A DNA stretch of 5,449 nt from Lachnospiraceae bacterium (GTDB taxonomy: Bacteria > Bacillota > Clostridia > Lachnospirales > Lachnospiraceae): contig CAAEUM010000251.1 of assembly GCA_900759225.1 (NCBI GenBank), positions 1-5,449 of the forward strand, read 5' to 3'. Positions 1-5,449 of this stretch are shown here, one piece after another (position 1 is the stretch's first letter; each line of letters begins with the position of its first letter). The notes under the pieces are model-generated. The model worked only from the letters and a program-made list of their open reading frames with translations, was not told the origin of the DNA and searched no databases. The position numbers were made by a program, and so were the translations under genes.

Positions 1-1022
1 AGATGGATTATAAGTACCTGCAGCAGTATGTAAGCAACGGGTTGTTGGTAGACCTCACACCTTATATCGAAGATGGAACATTAAAGGTAGATGACTGTAA
101 TGAAGGTGTTCTTAATTCCGGTAAGGTAGGAGATGGCATTTATGCAATCTGTAATGGAATCAATACACCGGCGTTAATGTACAATAAAACAGTTCTGGAT
201 GAGGCTGGAATTACAGTAAAAGACAATATGACATTGGATGAATTTTATGATGTCTGCCGTCAGGTTTATGAGAAAACTGGTTATAAGACCAATGTTCTTT
301 ATGGACAGAACGAAATCTACATGGAATATCTGCTTCGTGCAAAGGATGTTGTAATGTGGGGGGATGGAACAAAGCTGGGAGGGACTGCAGAAGATTATGT
401 ATCCTACTTCCAGATTTATGAGGATGGTATTAAGGAAGGCTGGATGTTAGACCCGTCCGTATTTGCAGAGCGCACGATTGGCTCTGTAGAACAGGATCCC
501 CTTGTATATGGATCCAGCCCGGAAACAATGTCCTGGTGTATGCTTCAGTATACAAATCAGCTGACAGCAGTGAGAAGTGCAGCGCCGGAAGGCGTTGAGA
601 TCGGCATTACTACGTGGCCATCTCCAGATCCTGCAAAGTCCAATTATTTAAAGCCAAGCCAGTTTTTTGCAGTAACAACTGACAGTAAGAATCCGGAGGA
701 AGCAGCAAAGGTCCTTGATTTTATTACAAATTCTGAGGAGTGTAACAATATCCTTTTAGGAGAAAGAGGAATTCCGCTGTCTTCCAAGGTATCAGAAGCA
801 ATTAAACCGAATATGGATGAAACAAGTCAGGAAATCATTACTTTTATTAATGAGGTAGTATCCCCTGCTTCATCACAGATTAATCCTCCGGCACCGGATG
901 CAGTAGGCGAAGTAAATGACCGTATTAATAAGCTGGAAGAGCAGGTATGTTACGGACAGATGACTGCAGAAGAGGCTGGAAATCAGTTCTTTGAAGAAGC
1001 AAATGCAATTTTATCTAAGTAA
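1..1022 (+). CDS. ABC sugar transporter substrate-binding protein (CUT1 type), 5'-partial
   Basis: Extracellular solute-binding protein of a carbohydrate ABC importer; it should bind an oligosaccharide outside the membrane and hand it to the two permeases encoded next. The gene runs in from beyond the window: 339 residues are visible, while family members are usually about 420-450, so the signal peptide, lipobox Cys and roughly the first 90-100 residues are missing. The ATG at base 3 is an internal Met, because the text right after it (MDYKYLQQYVSNGLLVDLTP) is the usual mid-lobe stretch of these proteins. Other family-like stretches are PALMYNKTVLDEAGI (about 56-70), an aromatic-rich segment with MSWCMLQY (about 177-184), and a C-terminal part with NPEEAAKVLDFITNSEE followed by GERGIPLSS. 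It ends in TAA at 1020-1022, just before a strong terminator. The exact sugar cannot be read from this part; the context suggests an alpha-linked uronide. Confidence 0.93.
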   Translation, partial: MDYKYLQQYVSNGLLVDLTPYIEDGTLKVDDCNEGVLNSGKVGDGIYAICNGINTPALMYNKTVLDEAGITVKDNMTLDEFYDVCRQVYEKTGYKTNVLYGQNEIYMEYLLRAKDVVMWGDGTKLGGTAEDYVSYFQIYEDGIKEGWMLDPSVFAERTIGSVEQDPLVYGSSPETMSWCMLQYTNQLTAVRSAAPEGVEIGITTWPSPDPAKSNYLKPSQFFAVTTDSKNPEEAAKVLDFITNSEECNNILLGERGIPLSSKVSEAIKPNMDETSQEIITFINEVVSPASSQINPPAPDAVGEVNDRINKLEEQVCYGQMTAEEAGNQFFEEANAILSK

Positions 1023-1032
1023 TCATACAATT

Positions 1033-1065
1033 AAAGAGCGACTGGGTTCTGGTCGCTCTTTTTCT
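1033..1065 (+). terminator. Intrinsic terminator after the binding-protein gene
   Basis: A perfect 10-bp inverted repeat, AAAGAGCGAC (1033-1042) and GTCGCTCTTT (1052-1061), encloses a 9-base loop and runs into a T tract (1059-1063, then CT). It begins 11 bases after the stop codon of the binding protein. There is no obvious promoter in the 30 or so bases between it and the next gene. The likely role is partial termination: plentiful binding protein and fewer read-through transcripts for the permeases and enzymes. This differential-expression reading is inferred from common practice in binding-protein operons. Confidence 0.9.
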
Positions 1066-1080
1066 ATCAAATTTTAGAAA

Positions 1081-1086
1081 GAAGGG
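1081..1086 (+). promoter_or_regulatory. Ribosome binding site supporting a GTG start
   Basis: The purine run GAAGGG sits 7 bases before the GTG at 1094. An in-frame TAA occupies 1091-1093, directly before that GTG, and the first in-frame ATG would be codon 34, which would remove the first membrane segment. The GTG start is therefore well supported. Confidence 0.75.
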
Positions 1087-1093
1087 ATCATAA

Positions 1094-1987
1094 GTGAAAT
1101 CGCTGAAACGACAACTGGGGAAAGAGGGGGTTAGCGGCGTTCTTTTTACACTTCCTTTTACCATAGGCTTTTTACTTTTTTTGGTTGTTCCTATGGGTAT
1201 TTCTTTGTACTATTCATTCTGCGACTATGATATCTTATCACCGCCGGTATTTACAGGACTGAAAAATTTTATAGCTATGATGAAGGATGAAGTATTCTTT
1301 CAGACTCTGAAGGTGACCTTTTTCTTCGCCTTTGTGTCAGTACCTCTGAAGCTGCTGTTTGCATTAATTGTAGCCATGCTGCTTTTAAAAAATTCCAAGA
1401 TGTCCGGTTTTTACAGGGCAGCGTACTATTTGCCATCGATCATTGGCGGTTCTGTAGCGGTATCTATCCTCTGGAAGCGTATGTTTGCCATTGACGGCGT
1501 GATCAATAAATTATTGGGAACGATCGGAATCGAGACCAGCTTTGCATGGCTCGGCGATACAAGGACAGCGATCTGGGTTTTGATTTTGCTGGTAGTATGG
1601 CAGTTTGGTTCATCCATGTTAATTTTCCTCTCCTCTTTAAAGCAGATTCCACAGTCCCTTTATGAGGCGGCAGAGGTAGATGGGGCCAGCGGCCCGTCAA
1701 AGTTTTTCAGAATTACACTTCCGCTTCTTACACCAACCATTTTCTTTAATCTGGTTATGCAGATGATCAATGGTTTCCTGGCGTTTACACAGTGCTATAT
1801 CATTACACAGGGAAAGCCAATGAATTCCACGCTGCTTTACACTGTGTATATGTATCAGCAGTCATTCCAGTTCTATAACACTGGTTATGGTGCAGCACTT
1901 GCATGGGTAATGCTGGCAATTATCGGAGTGGTAACGCTGGTTCTGTTTGCCACAAAACGCTTCTGGGTATATGAGGGAGGTCTGTAG
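1094..1987 (+). CDS. Carbohydrate ABC transporter permease, MalF/UgpA-like (first permease)
   Basis: Integral membrane subunit of a CUT1 sugar importer, 297 residues, normal size for the UgpA/MalF family. Six hydrophobic segments can be picked out by eye at about 14-37, 74-97, 109-127, 159-181, 212-232 and 268-287. The cytoplasmic EAA loop that docks the ATPase is clear: EAAEVDGASG begins at residue 191 and is followed by the usual I-x-LP at about 207-210. The stretch after segment 5 (TQGKPMNSTLLYTVYMYQQ) is typical of this family. Translation starts at GTG 1094, since a TAA lies immediately before it. The gene ends one base before the second permease begins, indicating translational coupling, and the pair would form the heterodimeric channel. 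Substrate is not readable from the permease itself. I am confident of the family and not of a specific gene name. Confidence 0.95.
   Translation: MKSLKRQLGKEGVSGVLFTLPFTIGFLLFLVVPMGISLYYSFCDYDILSPPVFTGLKNFIAMMKDEVFFQTLKVTFFFAFVSVPLKLLFALIVAMLLLKNSKMSGFYRAAYYLPSIIGGSVAVSILWKRMFAIDGVINKLLGTIGIETSFAWLGDTRTAIWVLILLVVWQFGSSMLIFLSSLKQIPQSLYEAAEVDGASGPSKFFRITLPLLTPTIFFNLVMQMINGFLAFTQCYIITQGKPMNSTLLYTVYMYQQSFQFYNTGYGAALAWVMLAIIGVVTLVLFATKRFWVYEGGL
1975..1980 (+). promoter_or_regulatory. Ribosome binding site that sets the second permease start
   Basis: GGGAGG ends 8 bases before the ATG at 1989 and lies inside the last codons of the first permease gene. An earlier in-frame ATG at 1947 has no comparable purine run at the right distance and would add 14 non-family residues, so 1989 is preferred. 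Confidence 0.75.
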
Positions 1988-1988
1988 G

Positions 1989-2834
1989 ATGAGAGAAAAA
2001 AGAATGATAAAAGGCGCCCTGTATCATGTACTGGTGTTTTTTATTGGAATTATTATGATTTATCCCTTAATATGGATGTTCATGAGCTCCTTTAAGGAAA
2101 CAGGGACGATTTTCTCTACAGCGGGAAGTCTGATACCGGAAAAATTTACCTTTGAAAATTATACCAATGGCTGGAAGGGATTTGCTAAAGTTTCCTTTGC
2201 TACTTTTTTTAAGAATTCCTTGTTTATTTCGGTAACAGCAACCATAGGAACTGTAATATCCTCTTCTTTGGTGGCCTATGGATTTGCCAGATTTAAGTTT
2301 AAAGGAAGAGGAATCCTTTTTTCTGCAATGCTTTTATCCATGATGCTTCCGGCACAGGTACTGATGATCCCACAGTATCTCTGGTATCAGAAGCTGGGCT
2401 GGATAGATTCCTACATGCCGCTGATTGTCCCGTACTATTTTGCGATTCAGGGATTTTTCGTATATTTGCTGACAAACTTTATTAATGGTATTCCCACGGA
2501 ACTGGATGAAGCAGCAAAAATTGACGGATGCTCTTATTGGGGAATTTTCCGAATGATCATGCTTCCGTTAATTAAACCAGCTATGGTGACGGCCTGCATC
2601 TTTTCCTTTATGTGGAGATGGGATGATTTTCTTTCAGCGCTGCTTTATGTAAACAAGTCCAGCATGTATCCCTCCAGTCTTGCATTAAAACTGTTCTGTG
2701 ACCCGGGTTCTTCTTCCGATTACGGGGCAATGTTTGCAATGGCATCATTGTCAATCCTTCCATCTATTTTAATTTTCCTGTTTTTCCAGAAATATCTGGT
2801 GGAAGGTATCAGTACATCTGGCCTGAAAGGATGA
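1989..2834 (+). CDS. Carbohydrate ABC transporter permease, MalG/UgpE-like (second permease)
   Basis: Second membrane subunit of the CUT1 importer, 281 residues from the ATG at 1989, matching the usual MalG-type length of about 275-285. Hydrophobic segments lie at about 9-30, 74-99, 108-130, 137-158, 185-207 and 247-269. The ATPase-docking loop reads DEAAKIDGCSYW from residue 163, followed by MLPL at 181-184. The C-terminus, FFQKYLVEGISTSGLKG, is the hallmark ending of this family. Other family text includes YPLIWMFMSSFK near the N-terminus and WRWDDFLSALLY in the segment 5 region. The gap to the preceding permease is a single base, and the following amidohydrolase begins 4 bases after the stop, so the three are co-translated. 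No ATPase gene follows, so a shared ATPase from elsewhere in the genome is expected to energise this pair. Confidence 0.95.
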   Translation: MREKRMIKGALYHVLVFFIGIIMIYPLIWMFMSSFKETGTIFSTAGSLIPEKFTFENYTNGWKGFAKVSFATFFKNSLFISVTATIGTVISSSLVAYGFARFKFKGRGILFSAMLLSMMLPAQVLMIPQYLWYQKLGWIDSYMPLIVPYYFAIQGFFVYLLTNFINGIPTELDEAAKIDGCSYWGIFRMIMLPLIKPAMVTACIFSFMWRWDDFLSALLYVNKSSMYPSSLALKLFCDPGSSSDYGAMFAMASLSILPSILIFLFFQKYLVEGISTSGLKG

Positions 2835-2838
2835 TGGT

Positions 2839-3747
2839 ATGAAAATCATAGATTCGCATGTACATTTGGTACAATACATTGCCGGAACAGGGGCTGGCGG
2901 TGAACTGCGCCACATAGGGGGAGGAATTGCGGAATATGCCTCCGGGGAACGGTTTCAGATGCTGCCGGAAATATTTTCAGATGGTGTAGTGACTGCAGAA
3001 GATATTTTAAAGCTTATGGACGAAAATGAGGTGGAACGGGCAGTCCTGCTTCAGGGAAATTATTTCGGTTTTCAAAATCTATATTCTCTGGATGCGGCAA
3101 GGAGATATCCTGAGCGTTTCCGCGCTGCTGTTTCCTATGATCCTTACAGCCGGTTTAAGGATAAAATAAGGACACATCTTTTTGAAGAGCTGGGAGCAGG
3201 GATTGTGAAATTTGAGGTCAGTACAGGTTCCGGGCTTATGAGCAATCATTTAACATTTTCTCTGGATGGGGAATTGATGGAGGAAGAATATGCCTATGCA
3301 GATGAGCATAATTTGGTGTTTGTAATTGATATAGGAAAATGCGGAAGCGAGAGCTGGCAGGTAGAAGCATTAAGAAAGGCGATCCTAAGACATCCGTCCA
3401 TGAAGTTTGTGGTCTGTCATTTGCTGGCAGCCAATATGCAGCAGGAAGAAAAGCTGATGGAGGGACTGGAACGTTTAAAGCTTCCGAATGTATGGTTTGA
3501 CCTGGCTGCTGTACCGCATAACTGCCGTCCGGATCGTTATCCTTATTCTAATGCTGTTCGTTATGTGCGTCATGGCGTGGAAATTTTAGGGGCAGACCGC
3601 TTGATCTTTGGAACTGATATTCCCTCCACACTGAAGGGGGGAAGCTACCAGGAACATATTCATTATATTACAGATAGTAGCATGTTTACTCAGGAAGAAA
3701 AAGAACTGATTATGTATCGAAATGCAGAGAAAGTATATTTCAACTAA
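2839..3747 (+). CDS. Amidohydrolase family protein (Amidohydro_2-type TIM-barrel metal hydrolase)
   Basis: Predicted cytoplasmic metal-dependent hydrolase, 302 residues, a usual length for the COG2159-like amidohydrolases, which include decarboxylases and sugar-lactone hydrolases. The strand-1 metal motif is DSHVHL with H7 and H9. Further family positions are K124 in GIVKFE, H194 in VVCHLL (strand 6) and D260 in FGTDIP (strand 8). The place where a strand-5 metal-binding His is expected reads FVIDIG with D164, so the metal site may be non-standard or this is a subfamily that uses Asp. No signal peptide is seen. The start ATG has AAAGGA 7 bases upstream, overlapping the end of the permease gene. 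Its place between a sugar importer and a GH4 glycosidase suggests action on a sugar derivative, perhaps a lactone or acid, but the reaction cannot be assigned. It is too short and too different to be uronate isomerase UxaC. Confidence 0.88.
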   Translation: MKIIDSHVHLVQYIAGTGAGGELRHIGGGIAEYASGERFQMLPEIFSDGVVTAEDILKLMDENEVERAVLLQGNYFGFQNLYSLDAARRYPERFRAAVSYDPYSRFKDKIRTHLFEELGAGIVKFEVSTGSGLMSNHLTFSLDGELMEEEYAYADEHNLVFVIDIGKCGSESWQVEALRKAILRHPSMKFVVCHLLAANMQQEEKLMEGLERLKLPNVWFDLAAVPHNCRPDRYPYSNAVRYVRHGVEILGADRLIFGTDIPSTLKGGSYQEHIHYITDSSMFTQEEKELIMYRNAEKVYFN

Positions 3748-3762
3748 ATATTTTAATATTTA
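3745..3762 (+). repeat. A/T-only inverted repeat before the GH4 gene
   Basis: TAAATATT (3745-3752) and AATATTTA (3755-3762) are perfect inverted copies separated by TT. The repeat includes the amidohydrolase stop codon and touches the first base of the GH4 ribosome binding site. As RNA it would be a weak stem with too small a loop unless the centre opens, so a regulatory role is doubtful; it may simply be an A/T-rich spacer. Confidence 0.4.
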
Positions 3763-3768
3763 AGGAGG
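3762..3768 (+). promoter_or_regulatory. Strong ribosome binding site of the GH4 gene
   Basis: AAGGAGG ends 5 bases before the ATG at 3774, the best Shine-Dalgarno match in the window. It favours this start over the in-frame ATG at 3795 and suggests high translation of the glycosidase relative to its neighbours. Confidence 0.85.
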
Positions 3769-3773
3769 AAATT

Positions 3774-5177
3774 ATGAAATATCAGGATAATAAGATGACA
3801 GATATTCAGATAGCATATATTGGAGGCGGTTCCCGCGGATGGGCGTGGACATTTATGACAGATTTGGCTTTGGAAGATCAGATTAGCGGAACGATTCGTC
3901 TGTATGATATTGATGAGGAGGCTGCAAAGGCAAATGAAACCATAGGAAATCATCTGATGCAGAGGCCGGAAGCAAAGGGTGACTGGAAATTTGAAACAAA
4001 GACTTCTCTTGAGGAGGTTCTTACAGGCTGTGATTTTGTGATTATTTCCATCCTTCCTGGAACCTTTGATGAGATGGAATCCGATGTTCATCTGCCGGAA
4101 CGCCTTGGAATTTATCAGTCTGTAGGTGATACAGCAGGCCCGGGAGGGATGATCCGTGCGCTTCGCACAGTACCTATGTTTGTTGAGATCGCAAAAGCAA
4201 TTGAGAAGTATTCTCCAAATGCATGGGTTATTAATTATACAAATCCAATGTCCCTCTGTGTTAAGACGCTGTACCGTACTTTCCCGCAGATTAAGGCCTT
4301 CGGCTGCTGCCATGAGGTATTTGGCACACAAAAGGTGCTGCGTGGCATTTATGAGGAAACCACTGGGGAAAAGGACATTGACTGGCATGATATATTCGTC
4401 AATGTAATGGGCATTAACCACTTTACGTGGTTTTCAAGTGCGTCCTATAAGGGTGTGGATCTGTTTAAGGTTTATAAGGAGTATATTGAGAAACACTTTG
4501 ATGAGGGTTACACCGTAAAGGGAGAGAACTGGCTTAATGCATCTTTCCGCTGTGCAAACCGCGTAAAGATGGATCTGTTTAATCGCTATGGGTTGGTTGC
4601 AGCAGCAGGTGACCGTCATCTGGCAGAGTTTATGCCAGGAGATGAGTATCTTAACAATCCAGAAACGGTAGAAAGCTGGGATTTTGGCCTTACAACTGTC
4701 AAATGGAGAAAAGAAGATCTGGAGCGCAGGCTGGCAAGAAGTGCCCGTCTTGCAGCTGGTGAAGAAGAGATTGAGCTTAAGCCTACCGGAGAGGAGGGCA
4801 TCCTTCTGATCAAGGCTCTTTGTGGTTTAACACGTGTAGTAAGCAATGTTAATATCCCTAATACAGCACGCCAGATTACAAACCTTCCGGCAGAGGCCCT
4901 AGTGGAGACCAATGCAGTATTTGAGCGTGATGCAATCCATCCAATCGTAGCGGGAAGTGTGCCGGAAAATATTAAAGAATTGCTGCTTCCTCATTTGGAG
5001 AATCATGAACTGATCATGGAAGCTTCTCTTGATTTTGATAAAGAGAAGGTAGTGAAGGCGTTTATGAATGACCCGCTTGTAAAGGGAAAGAAGTGCAGTG
5101 AAGCAGACGTAAGAGCCCTGGTAGATGATATGATCGCCAATACGATCAAGTATCTGCCGGATGGGTGGAAAAACTAA
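3774..5177 (+). CDS. Glycoside hydrolase family 4 enzyme, probable LplD-like alpha-galacturonidase
   Basis: Cytoplasmic glycosidase of 467 residues, within the usual GH4 length of about 430-480. GH4 enzymes use NAD and a divalent metal, usually manganese, and cleave by oxidation at C3, elimination and re-addition. The N-terminal Rossmann fold shows GGGSRGW (17-23) with acidic D45 and D47 after strand 2, fitting NAD. Family motifs follow: VGDTAGPGG (117-125) with D119, INYTNPM (153-159), the metal-site C179-H180-E181-V182, and GINHFTW (213-219) with H216 as the second metal ligand; YGLVAAAGDRH (272-282) and AEF (284-286) line the active-site half. From memory, CHEV is the signature of the alpha-galacturonidase class defined on B. 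subtilis LplD, whereas alpha-glucosidases and alpha-galactosidases have CHSV. Uptake by an ABC importer rather than a phosphotransferase system fits an unphosphorylated substrate. Automatic pipelines may label it alpha-glucosidase or alpha-galactosidase. Family certain; substrate moderately likely. Confidence 0.93.
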   Translation: MKYQDNKMTDIQIAYIGGGSRGWAWTFMTDLALEDQISGTIRLYDIDEEAAKANETIGNHLMQRPEAKGDWKFETKTSLEEVLTGCDFVIISILPGTFDEMESDVHLPERLGIYQSVGDTAGPGGMIRALRTVPMFVEIAKAIEKYSPNAWVINYTNPMSLCVKTLYRTFPQIKAFGCCHEVFGTQKVLRGIYEETTGEKDIDWHDIFVNVMGINHFTWFSSASYKGVDLFKVYKEYIEKHFDEGYTVKGENWLNASFRCANRVKMDLFNRYGLVAAAGDRHLAEFMPGDEYLNNPETVESWDFGLTTVKWRKEDLERRLARSARLAAGEEEIELKPTGEEGILLIKALCGLTRVVSNVNIPNTARQITNLPAEALVETNAVFERDAIHPIVAGSVPENIKELLLPHLENHELIMEASLDFDKEKVVKAFMNDPLVKGKKCSEADVRALVDDMIANTIKYLPDGWKN

Positions 5178-5192
5178 AACGAATGTAAACGA
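5177..5192 (+). repeat. Short direct repeat AAACGA, 10 bases apart
   Basis: AAACGA occurs at 5177-5182 and again at 5187-5192, one helical turn apart, in the 24-base gap between the GH4 stop and the next start. The second copy is part of ATGTAAACG, which resembles the left half of a catabolite-responsive (CcpA) site, but the right half does not match well. It could be chance. Confidence 0.3.
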
Positions 5193-5199
5193 GAGGTGA
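5193..5199 (+). promoter_or_regulatory. Ribosome binding site before a TTG start
   Basis: GAGGTGA is a 7-base match to the complement of the 16S rRNA 3' end; its GAGG core ends 5 bases before the TTG at 5202. This is the main evidence that a further gene begins here. A GTG at 5196 in the same frame overlaps the site and is less suitable. Confidence 0.55.
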
Positions 5200-5201
5200 C
5201 T

Positions 5202-5449
5202 TTGGAAGAGATACGGGATTATAAGCTTACCGGAGGCCCTTCTGTAGGAGCTTTTGAGGCTGACTTTTCCCGGAAGTGTATTTGTTCCTGCAACTATAAG
5301 AGATATTTTTGATGCTTTTGAAAAGGAAAACCTGCCTGAGGAAGATCCTGGAATTTTAAGTTATTCTGGAGTGAGGTTAATCAGTAACAGTTCAGCTGTG
5401 CATTTTCTTGCTTTCAACGCTTTTTTACTGCCTAAAATCTTCGCATGGC
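5202..5449 (+). pseudogene. Unrecognised reading frame, frameshifted near 5265-5278 and cut by the window end
   Basis: I do not recognise this protein. A frame opens at TTG 5202 (LEEIRDYKLTGGPSVGAFEADF) behind a good ribosome binding site, but stops after 36 codons at TGA 5310-5312. The next frame over has a TAG at 5245-5247 and is then open from 5248 to the window end, reading VPATIRDIFDAFEKE and LPEEDPGILSYSG, which has protein-like composition. Joining the two with one base less, for example in the TTTT run at 5265-5268, gives a continuous product (EADF-PGSVFVPAT) of about 82 residues to the edge. A single-base insertion, natural or from sequencing, is the simplest explanation. Its position 24 bases after the GH4 stop suggests it belongs to the same operon. 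The last 20 or so codons are less convincing and could belong to something else. Confidence 0.45.

Noticed and set aside
3..5. ATG at base 3 as the true start of the binding protein
   Set aside because: No signal peptide or lipobox follows, and the residues after it match the middle of the first lobe of these proteins, so the gene starts upstream of the window.
1426..1700. Two overlapping minus-strand open frames inside the first permease gene
   Set aside because: Short antisense shadows of a clear membrane protein gene.
1947..1988. Longer start for the second permease at ATG 1947
   Set aside because: It would overlap the first permease by 41 bases and add 14 residues unlike the family. The GGGAGG site at 1975-1980 is correctly spaced only for ATG 1989.
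2839..3747. Assignment of the amidohydrolase as uronate isomerase UxaC
   Set aside because: UxaC is about 460-470 residues; this protein is 302 and has the Amidohydro_2 pattern of HxH, CHL and FGTD motifs.
4156..4407. Plus-strand open frame of 83 codons in another frame inside the GH4 gene
   Set aside because: Out-of-frame shadow; the residues in the GH4 frame over the same bases are the conserved ones.
3753..4421. Long minus-strand open frame (222 codons) opposite the first half of the GH4 gene
   Set aside because: It lies antisense to a GH4 gene whose motifs are unmistakable, the product is rich in Cys, His, Ile and Asn with no recognisable family text, and it overlaps the coding strand entirely. 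It is a shadow frame.
4616..4912. Minus-strand open frame of 98 codons within the GH4 gene
   Set aside because: Antisense shadow with low-complexity Ser/Arg/Leu composition and no independent support.
3774..5177. Assignment of the GH4 enzyme as a 6-phospho-glycosidase (GlvA or CelF type)
   Set aside because: No phosphotransferase genes are nearby, the sugar enters by an ABC importer, and the metal-site motif and VGDTAGPGG text fit the non-phosphorylated-substrate branch better.
1..5449. Defence systems, CRISPR arrays, riboswitches, tRNA or complete insertion sequences
   Set aside because: Reading both strands gave no repeat arrays, cloverleaf-like segments, transposase genes or long leader regions; gene spacing leaves no non-coding stretch of 300 bases other than the unresolved 3' end.

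Overview
The window looks like a carbohydrate-use operon from a Gram-positive member of the Clostridia, most likely a Lachnospiraceae-type gut bacterium. I infer this from moderate GC, AGGAGG-type ribosome binding sites, GTG and TTG starts beside ATG, tight same-strand packing, and a CUT1-type ABC importer with no ATPase of its own. No ribosomal or other marker gene is present, so the taxonomic placement is an inference.

Layout, all on the + strand: the C-terminal three quarters of a sugar-binding protein (1-1022, N-terminus outside the window); a clear intrinsic terminator (about 1033-1065); a MalF/UgpA-type permease with a GTG start (1094-1987); a MalG/UgpE-type permease (1989-2834); a metal-dependent amidohydrolase of the Amidohydro_2 type (2839-3747); a glycoside hydrolase family 4 enzyme (3774-5177); and the start of a further reading frame (from 5202) that appears frameshifted and runs to the window edge. 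Gaps between genes downstream of the terminator are 1 to 26 bases, so one transcript is likely.

Working together: the binding protein would capture an oligosaccharide outside the cell, the two permeases would pass it through the membrane using a shared MsmX/MsiK-like ATPase encoded elsewhere, and the GH4 enzyme would split it in the cytoplasm by its NAD- and metal-dependent redox-elimination chemistry. The GH4 protein carries the tetrapeptide Cys-His-Glu-Val at its metal site. From memory, this is the signature described for the alpha-galacturonidase class typified by Bacillus subtilis LplD, whose gene also lies next to a CUT1 transporter (lplABC). The best hypothesis is therefore import and cleavage of an alpha-galacturonide, such as a small pectin fragment. 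The amidohydrolase reaction is unknown; it has the family metal motifs but an Asp where the family usually has the strand-5 His.

I see no RNA genes, CRISPR arrays, complete mobile elements or regulator genes. The most interesting points are the CHEV motif with its transporter context, the amidohydrolase-GH4 pairing with the altered metal site, the terminator that separates binding protein from permeases, and the broken frame at the 3' end.
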